Shown piece by piece: positions 8,118 to 18,257 of a stretch of 64,000 bases of DNA. This stretch comes from an uncultured Pelagibacteraceae bacterium. Its GTDB lineage: Bacteria > Pseudomonadota > Alphaproteobacteria > Pelagibacterales > Pelagibacteraceae. The first letter of the stretch is position 1; the number at the start of each line of letters is the position of its first letter. A program made the position numbers and the translations under genes. The DNA lies in the NCBI GenBank assembly GCA_905618885.1, contig CAJQTC010000005.1, forward strand, positions 1 through 64,000, read 5' to 3'. The notes under the pieces are model-generated. The model saw nothing but the letters and a program-made list of their open reading frames with translations, was not told the DNA's origin and did no database searches.

Positions 8118-9257
8118 TTAAAACAAAATTCCCTTGTCAGATATAGACTGACCTATTTTTTTAATAAAAGTAAATTTATTCATATTAATAAGTATTACTT
8201 TTTTTAACGAAGAAAAATATCTACTATCTTTAAAGAAAATATTTGTTAAATTTATTCCTAAACCAAGAAGATTATTTTCTGGTTTTCTTGAATTATAAAA
8301 ATCTTTTAAAATAAAACTATCTTTAATCAACAATCCAAGTTTTAATGATTTAGAAATTAATCCTTTTAATTTTTTTATGTCTCTTAAGACTAGATTAAAT
8401 CCTTGTCCTGCCATAGGGTGAACTGTATGCAAACCCTCTCCAAGAATAAGAACATTTCTTTTAAAATACTTTGTTTTTAAATTTAGATTAATTGGAAATG
8501 ACTTAATATTTGCAATATTTTTAATGCTTTTAGTTTTTAGTAAAATTCTGAGTTTTGCGCTTACAATTTTTTCTATATTTTTTTTATTTAAATTAAAAAA
8601 TTCTGTACCAACACTCCATACAACAGAAAATACTTTTTTCTTAAATGGTAAAATTGCAAGAGGTCCTTCTTTTAGAAAAAATTGGCTAGCATTTTCAAGT
8701 TTAATATTGTGCTTAACAATTGCAGTTAAAGCTAATTCTTCATAATTTTTTTCGATTGATCTTCCTTTCTCTATTGACGTATATAATTTTGAACGACCTC
8801 CTATACACAAAATTATTAAGTCATAGAATACTTTTTTCTTTTCATATGATATGAATCCCTCTTCATTATCAATACTATCAATATTTTTTCGAATTATTTT
8901 TATTTTATTTGTTGCTGAAATTTTTTTTTGTATTTTTTTTCTTAAGTCTTTATTTTGAAAAATATACATAGACTTTTTATTTTTTTCTTCAAAATTAAAA
9001 AAATTTACAATTTTTTCTTTGTCTTCAAAATATAAATTTATTTTTTTGCATGGCCAGAAAATATTTGGATTATTAAAATTTAAATTATCTTTAATGTATT
9101 GATAGTTGCTTTCAGAAATTGCTGTTGTTCTATTGTCTAAAAAAATTTTAGAACTATTGGAGTACAGGTCGATCTTTATATTTTCTTTACTTAATATTAT
9201 TGCTGTCGTTAAGCCAGCTAAACCGTCTCCTATAATGCAAATTTTTTGTTTGTTCAT
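8118..9257 (-). CDS. FAD-dependent aromatic hydroxylase, UbiH/UbiF/COQ6 family (ubiquinone synthesis)
   Basis: A 379-residue flavoprotein monooxygenase. The N-terminal Rossmann motif reads ICIIGDGLAGLTTAIILSKE (residues 5-24). The second FAD-binding segment reads LGEGLHTVHPMAGQGFNL near residue 272, where many homologues have GDAAH. This pattern places it with the ubiquinone ring hydroxylases that add hydroxyl groups at C5, C1 or C6; which position cannot be decided here. It faces ftsK head to head across 67 bases and converges with the Lon-domain gene. The region is very A/T rich and the protein is lysine-rich, like its neighbours. Confidence 0.86.
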   Translation of the reverse strand: MNKQKICIIGDGLAGLTTAIILSKENIKIDLYSNSSKIFLDNRTTAISESNYQYIKDNLNFNNPNIFWPCKKINLYFEDKEKIVNFFNFEEKNKKSMYIFQNKDLRKKIQKKISATNKIKIIRKNIDSIDNEEGFISYEKKKVFYDLIILCIGGRSKLYTSIEKGRSIEKNYEELALTAIVKHNIKLENASQFFLKEGPLAILPFKKKVFSVVWSVGTEFFNLNKKNIEKIVSAKLRILLKTKSIKNIANIKSFPINLNLKTKYFKRNVLILGEGLHTVHPMAGQGFNLVLRDIKKLKGLISKSLKLGLLIKDSFILKDFYNSRKPENNLLGLGINLTNIFFKDSRYFSSLKKVILINMNKFTFIKKIGQSISDKGILF

Positions 9258-9324
9258 ATTTAAAAAATTTTATCAGTTTAATAATAATGATACAAAGTAA
9301 ACTAAATGATTCGTTAAATGAATA

Positions 9325-11412
9325 ATGATTTATAAAAACTTTACAAATTTTTTAAAAAATCGAGCTATTGAATTAATGGGACTAATTCTTATTTTTATAG
9401 CTCTTTTGTTGGCTATATCCTTCTTTTCATACTCTCCAAACGACACTACTCTTTTGTACGAAACAAATGACATTAAGGTTAATAACTTACTGGGTATTTA
9501 CGGAGGCATAACTGCAGATTTTCTTCTGCAAAGTTTTGGTTTAATTTCATTCCTAATCTTAACAACTATAATATCATGGGGCATAAGCCTGATAATAAAA
9601 AAAGAAATTAAAAAGATAAAATTTAAAATTTTCTATTTATTTTTATATATTTTTTTTGGATGCATCTTACTTTACACAACTTATAATAATTCATTTTGGC
9701 TAATTGATAATGGAAATTCAGGTTTTGTTGGGCAAATTTTGTATATCAAAATTACAAATATTTTACCTTTTATTGAACATGAATACACAACTTTTGTTCT
9801 TATAGTTTTAAGTCTAGTTTTTTTTATATTGTCCTCTAATGTTAACTTTGAATATGTTTTATTTGGCTTCAAGAAAATTTTTAGAAAAAACAAAAATATA
9901 GATGATCAATTAGAAATGAATGAGCTTCAACCAGAGGAATTAATTGATTATAATTTAATCAGAGAGAAAACTCAGCAAACTTTTACTTTTGAAAAAACAC
10001 CCAATATAAATGAACATCCTGTCAAACATGATGGTTTTAAAAATTATAAACTTCCCTCTTTAAATTTATTAGAGAGAAATCCATCTAAAATTAACCTATC
10101 AGATCTATCTAAAAATAGGCCTGAAGGATTGTTTATAGAAAAAATACTATTAGATTTTGGTATCGATGGAAAAATTAAAAAAATTAATAATGGACCTGTT
10201 GTCAGTTTATATGAATTTGAACCTGCGCCCGGAGTCAAGGTTTCAAAAATTATCAATTTATCTGATGATCTAGCTCGAAATACTAGCTCTACATCTGCGC
10301 GCGTTTCAATAATACCAGGAAAAAACACTGTTGGTATAGAAATTCCAAATGATTCTCGAGAAAGTGTTTACTTAAAGGAAATAGTTGAGAATGAAAAATT
10401 CCAAAAAAAAGATATTAAACTTCCTATAGCAATAGGAAAAAGTATATCGGGTATGCCTATTATTGGAGATTTAACATCTATGCCCCATCTTTTAATAGCT
10501 GGGACAACTGGTTCAGGTAAATCTGTTTGTATCAATACTATTATTGTATCTCTTCTTTATAGATTAAGTCCCGATTTGTGTAAATTTATCTTAATCGATC
10601 CAAAAATGTTAGAGCTTTCAGCTTACGAAGGGATCCCACATTTACTAAGTCCTGTTATTACTGACTCCAAAAAAGCTGCCTCAGCTTTAGGTTGGACAGT
10701 TAGAGAAATGAACAATCGTTATAAGTTAATGAGCAAAGACGGCGTAAGAAACATCGATGGATATAACGCAAAACATAAGCTTAAAATGCCATATATTGTT
10801 GTTGTTGTTGACGAAATGTCTGATCTAATGCTTGTCGCTGGTAAAGAAATAGAAAATTATATTCAAAAACTTTCACAGATGGCGAGAGCTGCAGGTATTC
10901 ATATTATAATGGCCACCCAAAGACCTAGTGTAGATGTTATTACAGGAACAATTAAAGCAAACTTTCCCACACGAATATCTTTTAGGGTTAGTTCTAAAAT
11001 AGACAGTAGGACAATTTTAGGTGAACAAGGGGCAGAACAACTTTTAGGTAATGGAGATATGCTGTTTATGTCTTCAGCAAATAGAATAGTTAGAATTCAT
11101 GGGCCTTATGTTTCTGAAAAAGAGATTGAAAATATTACTAATGTTTTAAGGGCACAAGGTGAACCTGACTATATTGAAGAAATTACAGTCAATGATAAAA
11201 ATAATAATTTAGATTATGCCTCAGATGACGACACTGACGAACTTTATAGTCAAGCTTTGAATATTATAAAAACTGAAGGTAAAGCTTCAACAAGTTTTTT
11301 ACAAAGAAAATTACAAATTGGTTACAATAGAGCAGCAAGAATTGTGGACATGATGGAAGAAAAAGGAATTGTTAGTAAAGCAAATCATGTAGGTAAAAGA
11401 GAGGTTCTGTAA
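9325..11412 (+). CDS. ftsK: DNA translocase FtsK
   Basis: A 695-residue septal DNA pump that clears chromosomes and activates XerCD at division. About four membrane segments lie in the first 170 residues, followed by a short linker, much shorter than in E. coli. The motor domain carries Walker A GTTGSGKS near residue 394, Walker B VVVVDEMSDLM near 495 and MATQRPSVDVITG near 530. A C-terminal winged-helix gamma domain (KASTSFLQRKLQIGYNRAARIVDMMEE) would recognise KOPS-type polar sequences. lolA follows after three bases. The length is typical for streamlined alphaproteobacteria. Confidence 0.96.
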   Translation: MIYKNFTNFLKNRAIELMGLILIFIALLLAISFFSYSPNDTTLLYETNDIKVNNLLGIYGGITADFLLQSFGLISFLILTTIISWGISLIIKKEIKKIKFKIFYLFLYIFFGCILLYTTYNNSFWLIDNGNSGFVGQILYIKITNILPFIEHEYTTFVLIVLSLVFFILSSNVNFEYVLFGFKKIFRKNKNIDDQLEMNELQPEELIDYNLIREKTQQTFTFEKTPNINEHPVKHDGFKNYKLPSLNLLERNPSKINLSDLSKNRPEGLFIEKILLDFGIDGKIKKINNGPVVSLYEFEPAPGVKVSKIINLSDDLARNTSSTSARVSIIPGKNTVGIEIPNDSRESVYLKEIVENEKFQKKDIKLPIAIGKSISGMPIIGDLTSMPHLLIAGTTGSGKSVCINTIIVSLLYRLSPDLCKFILIDPKMLELSAYEGIPHLLSPVITDSKKAASALGWTVREMNNRYKLMSKDGVRNIDGYNAKHKLKMPYIVVVVDEMSDLMLVAGKEIENYIQKLSQMARAAGIHIIMATQRPSVDVITGTIKANFPTRISFRVSSKIDSRTILGEQGAEQLLGNGDMLFMSSANRIVRIHGPYVSEKEIENITNVLRAQGEPDYIEEITVNDKNNNLDYASDDDTDELYSQALNIIKTEGKASTSFLQRKLQIGYNRAARIVDMMEEKGIVSKANHVGKREVL

Positions 11413-11415
11413 GTT

Positions 11416-11985
11416 TTGCTTATAAAAACTCTAATAACTTTTATTGTTTTTTTTAATTTTTTTTTAAGCGTACAATCAAGTGAAAAACAATCTATTATTG
11501 ATCGTTTATCAGAAATTAAAAATTTTTCTTTTCATTTTGAACAAATTACTAAAAAAAAAGTTGAAACTGGTAAATGTTTACTGGAGTTTGATAAAAAACT
11601 TAAATGTAAATACAATGACGAGTTTGAAAAAGAAATTATAATCAATGATAAATCATTAGTAATTTTACAAAAAAGATATGATAAAATTTATCGTTATCCA
11701 ATCTCAAAATCTCCATTTTTAAATATTTTAAGTAAAGATAAATTAGTTAACTTAATTCAAAATTCAGATCTCATATTAAATGAAAATATTGAATTAGTTT
11801 ATTTAGATCAAAACCAAAGAACAATTACAGTTTTTTTTGAAAAAAGAAATTATGAACTCAAGGGTTGGTTAATGAAGGATGAGTTTCAAAATGAAATCAA
11901 TTTTTCATTAAAAATTGATAATATTAATAGTGAAATAGATAAAAATTATTTCAAGATCCCTTTGATAACTAGGGAACAAAATTAA
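11416..11985 (+). CDS. lolA: Outer-membrane lipoprotein carrier protein LolA
   Basis: A 189-residue periplasmic chaperone that ferries lipoproteins to the outer membrane. A TTG start three bases after ftsK gives an N-terminal hydrophobic signal peptide (LITFIVFFNFFLSVQSS). The mature part begins with the LolA pattern IIDRLSEIKNFSFHFEQIT, followed by CLLEFDKKLKCKYND (the clade's version of G-x-L-x-F-x-x-P) and several alternating beta strands. Sequence identity is low but the size, signal and position after ftsK, as in other alphaproteobacteria, support the call. The last 17 bases overlap the convergent GNAT gene. Confidence 0.8.
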   Translation: MLIKTLITFIVFFNFFLSVQSSEKQSIIDRLSEIKNFSFHFEQITKKKVETGKCLLEFDKKLKCKYNDEFEKEIIINDKSLVILQKRYDKIYRYPISKSPFLNILSKDKLVNLIQNSDLILNENIELVYLDQNQRTITVFFEKRNYELKGWLMKDEFQNEINFSLKIDNINSEIDKNYFKIPLITREQN

Positions 11986-12475
11986 TTGTTTCCTCTTTAA
12001 AAGTTTTAAAACCTTTAGATAAATAATTATCTAATGCATGTTTGTGATCTAAACTGCAGGTATGCACCCATACTCTTTCCACATTATTAGCAAAAGCTTT
12101 GTGAATTATGTGTTCTAACAAAAATGAACCAAATTTTTTACCATGATGCTCCTCTATAATCCCCATTTGTATTAGTTCGATCTCATTTTTTGCTTTATGA
12201 AACTCTTGCTCGTAAAAACCGATTAACTCCTCTTTAAACTTCATAACTCCAGTTTCTAAATTTAGATTATCAACATATTTATGCCATTCTTTGTCAGACC
12301 ACAGTAATCGATCACGCCAGAAATGATCTTTGCCGATTTTTCTATAAAAAAATTTATTTATATTAATATCTTTTTCCTCATTTAGATAAATTTGTATTTG
12401 TTTAGGGTAAGATGGAATTTTACCTAAAAATTGTTTTTTTTTTATTTCTAAAAAAAATCTTTTTACTTTAGTCAT
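11969..12475 (-). CDS. GNAT-family N-acetyltransferase
   Basis: A 168-residue GCN5-related acetyltransferase. The acetyl-CoA binding motif A is visible as MGIIEEHHGKKFGSFLLEHIIHKA near residues 106-129, followed by the V-x-V-x-T strand (ERVWVHTCSLDHKHALDNYLSKGF) typical of the fold's second half. The substrate cannot be told. It follows the HIT-family gene by six bases on the same strand and is the last gene of the his-HIT run. Its 3' end overlaps lolA by 17 bases. Confidence 0.85.
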   Translation of the reverse strand: MTKVKRFFLEIKKKQFLGKIPSYPKQIQIYLNEEKDININKFFYRKIGKDHFWRDRLLWSDKEWHKYVDNLNLETGVMKFKEELIGFYEQEFHKAKNEIELIQMGIIEEHHGKKFGSFLLEHIIHKAFANNVERVWVHTCSLDHKHALDNYLSKGFKTFKEETINFVP

Positions 12476-12481
12476 TTGAAA

Positions 12482-12844
12482 TTAAATAACCATTTTTCCG
12501 ATTTTTTCACCACCAAATATATGATAATGAAGGTGAGGCACTTCTTGTCCCGCATTATGTCCGGTATTACTTAGTAAGCGATAACCACCCTCTTGGTTTG
12601 AAATTTTCAACATTTTAACGATGTGCGTGATTGCCTTATTGAATTCTACTATTTCTTTTTCGGAAGCTTTATCAACGAAATCATCTAGATTAATATATTC
12701 ACCTTTTGGAATAACAAGTACATGTATTTTTTTTTGAGGATTAATGTCATAAAATGATAACACAAATTCATTCTCATAAACTTTCTTACAAGCTATCTCT
12801 CCTCTAAGAATTTTAGCAAATATATTGTTCTTATCGTAACTCAT
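12482..12844 (-). CDS. HIT-family (HINT-like) nucleotide hydrolase
   Basis: A 120-residue histidine-triad protein that probably hydrolyses nucleoside phosphoramidates or related nucleotides. It begins with NIFAKILRGEIACKKVYEN, the usual HINT N-terminus, and ends with the triad region VPHLHYHIFGG (His-x-His-x-His). It is directly downstream of hisE, as in several alphaproteobacterial his operons, with the stop and start codons touching. The length matches the HINT branch. Confidence 0.93.
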   Translation of the reverse strand: MSYDKNNIFAKILRGEIACKKVYENEFVLSFYDINPQKKIHVLVIPKGEYINLDDFVDKASEKEIVEFNKAITHIVKMLKISNQEGGYRLLSNTGHNAGQEVPHLHYHIFGGEKIGKMVI

Positions 12845-13117
12845 CTACTTTTGTCTTTTTTTTAACTCTTCCATTACATCTTCTATTTTAATGCTATTCG
12901 ACTCAAGATAAACCATTAAATGATACATTACATCTGCTGCTTCATGTGTCTTATTTGAATTTTCTTCTACAGCTTCGATTAGTTCTCCTATTTCTTCCTT
13001 TATTTTTGAGACACATAAGTTTTTATCGTTCAATAATTTATTAGTATAAGATTGATCGGGGGAAGAATTTTTTCTCTCTCTAATAGTTTTGATAAGCTGT
13101 TCTAAATTTTCAAACAT
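12845..13117 (-). CDS. hisE: Phosphoribosyl-ATP pyrophosphatase HisE
   Basis: A 90-residue enzyme for the second step of histidine synthesis, releasing pyrophosphate from phosphoribosyl-ATP. The MazG-like helices are visible: SYTNKLLNDKNLCVSKIKEEIGELIEAV and THEAADVMYHLMVYLES, with the metal-binding E-E-x-x-E and E-x-A-D residues. It stands alone rather than fused to HisI, and no hisI is present in this window. It follows hisF with one base between them. Confidence 0.94.
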   Translation of the reverse strand: MFENLEQLIKTIRERKNSSPDQSYTNKLLNDKNLCVSKIKEEIGELIEAVEENSNKTHEAADVMYHLMVYLESNSIKIEDVMEELKKRQK

Positions 13118-13118
13118 T

Positions 13119-13877
13119 TTACAATCTTACAGGTACTTTTTTTGAATTCAAATATTCTTTGGCTTCTTTAATGCTATATTCTCCATAATGAAAAATGGAT
13201 GCAGCTAATACTGCACTGGCTCCACCTAATGTGATACCATCATAAAAATGATCTAAATTTCCAACTCCGCCTGAAGCAATTACTGGTATTTTTACATTGG
13301 TTGTTACCTTTTTTAAAAGATCTATGTCATAACCGCTTTTAGTTCCATCTTTATCCATTGATGTTAGTAGTATTTCTCCAGCACCATAATCCTCTGCTTG
13401 TTTTGCAAAATCAACTGCATTAATACCGGTATTATTTCTTCCTCCATGGGTAAATATTTCCCATTTATTTTCAGAGACTTTTTTTGCATCTACTGCAATT
13501 ACCATACATTGAGTTCCAAATTTTTTTGAAGCTTCTTGAATAAAGTTTATATCATTTACAGCTGCTGTATTAATTGAGACTTTGTCTGCACCTGCTAATA
13601 GTAAGTCTCTTATGTTTTGAATATTTTTTATCCCACCACCAACTGTTAAAGGCACAAAACATTTTTCAGCTGTCCTTTTTACTATTTCAATAATTGTTTC
13701 TCTATTTTCGTGGCTGGCTGTAATATCTAGAAAACAAATTTCATCTGCACCGCTCTGATCGTAAAAAGCAGCTTGTTCTACGGGATCTCCTGCGTCTTTT
13801 AATTCTAAAAAATTAATACCTTTAACAACTCTACCTTTACTAACGTCCAAACAAGGAATAATTCTATTTTTTAACAT
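13119..13877 (-). CDS. hisF: Imidazole glycerol phosphate synthase cyclase subunit HisF
   Basis: A 252-residue TIM barrel that uses ammonia from HisH to close the imidazole ring. The N-terminus [19 protein letters not shown] carries the catalytic aspartate, and the second catalytic aspartate lies in [15 protein letters not shown] near residue 130. Phosphate-binding loops are VGGGIKN and ASGGVG. The start codon overlaps the end of hisA by one base. Together with hisH it forms the heterodimeric synthase. Confidence 0.97.
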   Translation of the reverse strand: MLKNRIIPCLDVSKGRVVKGINFLELKDAGDPVEQAAFYDQSGADEICFLDITASHENRETIIEIVKRTAEKCFVPLTVGGGIKNIQNIRDLLLAGADKVSINTAAVNDINFIQEASKKFGTQCMVIAVDAKKVSENKWEIFTHGGRNNTGINAVDFAKQAEDYGAGEILLTSMDKDGTKSGYDIDLLKKVTTNVKIPVIASGGVGNLDHFYDGITLGGASAVLAASIFHYGEYSIKEAKEYLNSKKVPVRL

Positions 13878-14587
13878 TATTTTACTCTACTTAATTCGTC
13901 TAAATTAATTTTATTCTCATAGATTGCCTTTCCAACAATTACACCCTCAATATTTTTATTTGAAATTTTATATACATCTTGTATTGAACCTACGCCACCC
14001 GAAATCACCAATGGAATATTAATTTTGTTTGCCACAAGGTAGCTGTCTTCAAGATTTGGCCCAAGGTGTGTTCCGTCTCTATCTATGTCTGTATAGACAA
14101 TTCTTGATATTCCAAAGTTTTCAACACTTTGTAGGAAATCTAATGCATTTAATGCGGTTTGATCTTTCCAGCCAGAAATAGCTATATATTTTTTTCTCAC
14201 ATCTAAGGCTAAGGCGATTTGGTCTGGAAATCTTTTACAACATAGCTTTAAAAAATTTTTATCTTTTACTGCTGCTGTTCCTAAGATGACTTTATTAACC
14301 CCAATATCAATTAACTTTGAGACACTTGATTCATTTCTTACCCCTCCACCAACTTCTAAATTAAAACTGTATTTATCTATTATATTTTTAATAACATTAA
14401 GATTTACGAGTTGTCCTTCAAGTGCTCCATCTAAATCGATAATATGTAAATTTTTAAATCCTGCATTTTTAAAAATCTCGGCTTGATTTATAGGGTTTTC
14501 ATTGTAAATTTTCTCACTATCAAACTCACCTTTAGTAAGTCTTACGACTTTACCGTTTTTGATATCTATTGCAGGAAATACTTTCAT
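13877..14587 (-). CDS. hisA: ProFAR isomerase HisA
   Basis: A 236-residue TIM-barrel isomerase for the fourth step of histidine synthesis. The catalytic aspartates are in [13 protein letters not shown] (near residue 8) and [15 protein letters not shown] (near 130). Phosphate loops are VGGGVRN and ISGGVGS. It sits between hisH and hisF with one-base overlaps on both sides, indicating one translationally coupled operon. Confidence 0.97.
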   Translation of the reverse strand: MKVFPAIDIKNGKVVRLTKGEFDSEKIYNENPINQAEIFKNAGFKNLHIIDLDGALEGQLVNLNVIKNIIDKYSFNLEVGGGVRNESSVSKLIDIGVNKVILGTAAVKDKNFLKLCCKRFPDQIALALDVRKKYIAISGWKDQTALNALDFLQSVENFGISRIVYTDIDRDGTHLGPNLEDSYLVANKINIPLVISGGVGSIQDVYKISNKNIEGVIVGKAIYENKINLDELSRVK

Positions 14588-15222
14588 TAAATTTTTAAAA
14601 AGTTACTTAATATACCAATGCCAGTTCTTTGGCTCTTTTCCGGGTGAAATTGAGCTCCAAAAATATTTCTAAAAGAAACAGCCGCCACTATATTTTTTCC
14701 ATAATCAGTTGTTAATGATATTACACTTTTGTCTTTAGGTGTGAATTCATAACTATGAATAAAATACACATGGTCATTGTTAGTAAGATTTTTAAATACT
14801 GGGGAAGTATTTTTAATTTTTATTTCATTCCATCCCATATGAGGAATTTTTAAATCCTCAGAACTCATTTTTAACTTAACAACCTCTCCTGATATCCAGT
14901 TTAGTCCTTCTGTTTTAGTTTCTTCATGTCCTATAGATGCAAATAATTGCATTCCTGCACAAATACCAAATATTGGTTTTTTTTTATTTAATACACTCTC
15001 GTTTAATTCGTTATGAAGACCATCAATATTATTAATTCCTTCTTTACATGCTTTGAAAGATCCTTGCCCAGGTAAAACTAATTTATCAGATTTTTTGATA
15101 TCAGTCATGTCTGAGCTAATTTTGATTGAATAATTTAGATTACTTTCTGAATTGGCCTTTTCTAATGATTTAGAAATTGATCTTAAGTTACCAACTCCAT
15201 AATCAACGATGGTTAATAACAT
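14587..15222 (-). CDS. hisH: Imidazole glycerol phosphate synthase glutaminase subunit HisH
   Basis: A 211-residue class I glutamine amidotransferase that supplies ammonia to HisF. The nucleophile cysteine is in PIFGICAGMQLF near residue 82, and the catalytic His-Glu pair is in AQFHPEKSQ near residue 193. The oxyanion-strand region VLPGQGSF near residue 50 is the HisH form. It lies six bases after hisB and overlaps hisA by one base. Confidence 0.96.
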   Translation of the reverse strand: MLLTIVDYGVGNLRSISKSLEKANSESNLNYSIKISSDMTDIKKSDKLVLPGQGSFKACKEGINNIDGLHNELNESVLNKKKPIFGICAGMQLFASIGHEETKTEGLNWISGEVVKLKMSSEDLKIPHMGWNEIKIKNTSPVFKNLTNNDHVYFIHSYEFTPKDKSVISLTTDYGKNIVAAVSFRNIFGAQFHPEKSQRTGIGILSNFLKI

Positions 15223-15228
15223 TAATAT

Positions 15229-15819
15229 TTAAAGTTTACCTTTAGTTGATGGTACAGAATTTTTTATTCTTTTATCAATTGTAAACGCATCTCTTAAAGA
15301 TCTTGCTAAGCCCTTATAACAAGACTCAATTTTATGATGACTATTTTCTCCATAAATGTTTTCAATATGCAAAGTGATTCCAGCTGATTGTGAAAAAGCT
15401 TGGAACCATTCTTTAAAAAGTTCTGTGTCCATCTCACCTAATTTTTCTACTTTTAAATCAACTTTCCAAATTAAATAAGGTCTATTAGAAACATCTATTG
15501 CAACACGTGTGAGAGTTTCGTCCATAGGAATTAATGCATGAGCATATCTTTTTATTCCTTTACGACTACCAGCTGCTTTATTGATGGCTTCACCAATAGC
15601 TATTCCAGTGTCTTCGGTTGTGTGGTGTAAATCTATATGGGTGTCACCTTTTGCTTTCACGGTGATGTCTATTAAAGAATGTTTGGAAAGTTGTTCCAGC
15701 ATATGATCTAAGAAACCTATGCCTGTTTTAATTTTATAATCTCCTTTGCCATCAATATTAACTTCAACAGCAATACTTGTTTCTTTGGTCTTTCTGGAAA
15801 TTTTTGCTTTTCTACTCAT
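15229..15819 (-). CDS. hisB: Imidazoleglycerol-phosphate dehydratase HisB
   Basis: A 196-residue, monofunctional dehydratase (no histidinol phosphatase domain). The family motifs are [20 protein letters not shown] near residue 33, [18 protein letters not shown] near 62 with the metal-binding histidines, and [21 protein letters not shown] near 158. It is the first gene of the leftward hisBHAFE run and diverges from hslV, so its promoter should lie in 15820-15924. That hisB-hslV arrangement is common in alphaproteobacteria. Confidence 0.97.
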   Translation of the reverse strand: MSRKAKISRKTKETSIAVEVNIDGKGDYKIKTGIGFLDHMLEQLSKHSLIDITVKAKGDTHIDLHHTTEDTGIAIGEAINKAAGSRKGIKRYAHALIPMDETLTRVAIDVSNRPYLIWKVDLKVEKLGEMDTELFKEWFQAFSQSAGITLHIENIYGENSHHKIESCYKGLARSLRDAFTIDKRIKNSVPSTKGKL

Positions 15820-15924
15820 AAATAAAAGAGAATTTATTCAATTATATATAGAGAAATTTTCATTTTATCAATAAATGGTAGATGTCTATTGAACAATTAA
15901 AATTAGTTGCCACATACAACATAT

Positions 15925-16464
15925 ATGAATACTAGTGAAAAATGGCATGGAACTACTATTGTTCTGCTGAGAAAGAACAACGAGACTGTTGTAGCTGGAG
16001 ATGGCCAGGTTAGCCTTGGCAACACAGTTTTAAAAAGTAATGCTAAAAAAGTTAGAAAAATTAATAAACGAGGCGTCATAGCAGGTTTTGCTGGCTCAAC
16101 TTCTGACGCGTTAACTTTATTTGAAAGACTCGAAGCTAAACTTGAAAAACATGCTGGTAATCTTCCAAGAGCTGCCGTGGAACTGGCAAAAGATTGGAGA
16201 ACAGATAAATATTTAAGAAGGCTCGAGGCCTTGATGGCAGTTGCTGATAAAGAAAATAGTTTTATTATTTCTGGAACAGGTGATGTGTTGGAACCAGAAG
16301 ACAATATTATCGCAATAGGATCAGGTGGCAACTATGCTTTAGCTGCGGCTAAAGTATTAATCAAAAATGATCTTTCGGCAGAAGAAGTTGCTCGGCAAGC
16401 TATAAAAATTGCTTCAGAAATTTGTGTTTTTACAAATAGTAATATTACAATAGAAAAAGTTTGA
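15925..16464 (+). CDS. hslV: ATP-dependent protease peptidase subunit HslV
   Basis: The 179-residue proteolytic subunit of the HslUV (ClpYQ) protease. I chose the ATG at 15925, which gives a short propeptide MNTSEKWHG before the catalytic threonine (T of GTTIVLLRK), as in other alphaproteobacterial HslV. An in-frame TTG at 15907 is possible but adds nothing family-like. Further signatures are [14 protein letters not shown] and [15 protein letters not shown]. The hslU gene follows directly. The divergent hisB lies upstream. Confidence 0.95.
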   Translation: MNTSEKWHGTTIVLLRKNNETVVAGDGQVSLGNTVLKSNAKKVRKINKRGVIAGFAGSTSDALTLFERLEAKLEKHAGNLPRAAVELAKDWRTDKYLRRLEALMAVADKENSFIISGTGDVLEPEDNIIAIGSGGNYALAAAKVLIKNDLSAEEVARQAIKIASEICVFTNSNITIEKV

Positions 16465-16517
16465 ACATGAGAGATACAACTAAAGTTGCAAATCTAAATT
16501 TAGTTAAAGAAACTAAA

Positions 16518-17843
16518 ATGAAAAAAAATTCTATGGTAAGCGCTTTATCTCCTAGAGAAATTGTTTCTGAACTTGATCGATATGTTATTGGGCAAAAAAA
16601 TGCAAAAAAAGCAGTTGCTATTGCACTACGTAACAGATGGAGAAGGCAAGCTCTTGATGAGGAAATGCGTGAAGAAGTTTTGCCAAAAAATATTTTAATG
16701 ATTGGCCCGACGGGAGTTGGTAAAACTGAAATTTCAAGAAGACTATCAAAACTAGCAGAGGCACCTTTTATTAAAGTTGAAGCAACAAGATTTACTGAAG
16801 TTGGGTATGTTGGAAGAGATGTAGAACAAATTATTAGAGATCTAATTGAGATAGCTATAGCTTTAGAAAAAGAAAAAAAGAGAAAAGAAGTTTATGTAAA
16901 AGCTCAATTACTAGCAGAAGAAAAAGTTTTAGACGCTTTAGTAGGAAGTAAAGCAAGCGTAGCTACTAAAGAAAGTTTTCGGAAAAGGCTTAGAACCGGA
17001 GATTTAGATAACAATGAAATAGAGATAGAAGTAAATGAAAGTCCATCAAATATGCAAGGTTTTGAAATACCGGGTATGTCTGGTGCGAATATTGGAATGA
17101 TTAATGTTTCTGAAATACTTGGAAAGTCAATGGGTCAGAAAGCAAAGAAAAAAAAGATGGAAGTAAAAGAATCTCACAATATCTTAATTGCACAAGAATC
17201 GGATAAGCTGATTGAACATGATAAAATTGTAAGTGAAGCTATAAAAGCAACCGAAGATAATGGTATTGTTTTTTTAGATGAAATTGATAAAATTTCTGCT
17301 CGTGGTGATCGTACTGGTGGTGACGTCTCTAGAGAAGGTGTTCAGAGAGATCTGCTGCCATTAATCGAAGGCACAACGGTTAATACTAAACATGGGCCTA
17401 TAAAGACAGACCATATCTTATTTATTGCCTCAGGTGCTTTTCAACTTGCAAAACCATCAGATTTGTTACCAGAACTTCAAGGACGTTTACCTATAAGGGT
17501 AGAATTGAATGCCTTAACAGAGGACGACTATAGAAGGATTTTAAGAGAACCTGATAACAGCTTAATTAAACAATACATCGCTCTGTTAAAAACAGAAAAA
17601 GTCGAATTAGAATTTACAAATGATGGTATTGATTTATTGGCAAAAATGGCCGCAGAAGTTAATGCATCAGTTGAAAATATAGGAGCAAGAAGGCTACATA
17701 CTCTATTAGAAAAAGTTTTAGAAGATATTAGTTTTACAGCTTCAGACCGTTCAGGTGAAAAAGTTATAATCGACAAAAAATTTATTGAAGAAAATTTAGG
17801 TGATCTAACAAAAGATATGGATCTTAGTAAATTTATCTTATAA
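16518..17843 (+). CDS. hslU: ATP-dependent protease ATPase subunit HslU
   Basis: The AAA+ unfoldase that feeds HslV. Recognition starts at [24 protein letters not shown]. Walker A is [15 protein letters not shown], the [14 protein letters not shown] pore region follows, and Walker B is [15 protein letters not shown]. The start is uncertain: in-frame TTG 16461 and ATG 16467 give N-terminal extensions, while ATG 16518 (441 residues, used here) or ATG 16533 (436) match the usual length. It follows hslV closely. Its last six bases overlap the convergent Smr gene. Confidence 0.95.
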   Translation: MKKNSMVSALSPREIVSELDRYVIGQKNAKKAVAIALRNRWRRQALDEEMREEVLPKNILMIGPTGVGKTEISRRLSKLAEAPFIKVEATRFTEVGYVGRDVEQIIRDLIEIAIALEKEKKRKEVYVKAQLLAEEKVLDALVGSKASVATKESFRKRLRTGDLDNNEIEIEVNESPSNMQGFEIPGMSGANIGMINVSEILGKSMGQKAKKKKMEVKESHNILIAQESDKLIEHDKIVSEAIKATEDNGIVFLDEIDKISARGDRTGGDVSREGVQRDLLPLIEGTTVNTKHGPIKTDHILFIASGAFQLAKPSDLLPELQGRLPIRVELNALTEDDYRRILREPDNSLIKQYIALLKTEKVELEFTNDGIDLLAKMAAEVNASVENIGARRLHTLLEKVLEDISFTASDRSGEKVIIDKKFIEENLGDLTKDMDLSKFIL

Positions 17844-18257
17844 TTTTTTTAATTTAATAATAATAGCACCCTCGCCTCCGTCGTTTAGTTGTGCCGGTTC
17901 AATACTAAATACTTTGTCTGATAAATCTCTTTGAGTTTTAATGTATTGAGGAACAGCAAATTTTAATTTACTCAACTCTTTTGATACATAAGTATTTTGA
18001 TCAGTAGTTGAGTGTAGTCCTTTGCCAGTGATTAACAAAATTTCTTTAAAATTATTTTCTTGGCAATAGATTATTAATTCTCTAATTTTTGTATTTGCTT
18101 CTAGTAATGTGAAGCCATGTAGATCAAAACGATATCTTTTAATTTGATTAAATGATTTTTTATTTTCTAATTCTTTATCGAAAAGATCTTTTGGATTTTT
18201 AAGGTATTCTTCCCAGATTTTTTTTTCTGTATCAGCAATATCACCTTTTTTTTTCAC
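17838..18257 (-). CDS. Smr-domain protein
   Basis: A 139-residue protein ending in a Smr domain, a small nuclease-like fold linked to RNA or DNA cleavage and, in some cases, to collided ribosomes. The domain is marked by [18 protein letters not shown] near residue 46, [11 protein letters not shown] near 79, and the C-terminal [12 protein letters not shown]. Residues 1-40 are charged and without clear structure. It overlaps the end of the Tim44-like gene by four bases and converges with hslU. Confidence 0.9.
   Translation of the reverse strand: MKKKGDIADTEKKIWEEYLKNPKDLFDKELENKKSFNQIKRYRFDLHGFTLLEANTKIRELIIYCQENNFKEILLITGKGLHSTTDQNTYVSKELSKLKFAVPQYIKTQRDLSDKVFSIEPAQLNDGGEGAIIIKLKKL

Noticed and set aside
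15889-15915. Possible sigma-32 promoter upstream of hslV (TTGAAC, 15 bases, CCACAT)
   Set aside because: It lacks the CTTG element and the -10 part fits neither the alphaproteobacterial nor the E. coli pattern well; chance matches are likely in such A/T-rich DNA.
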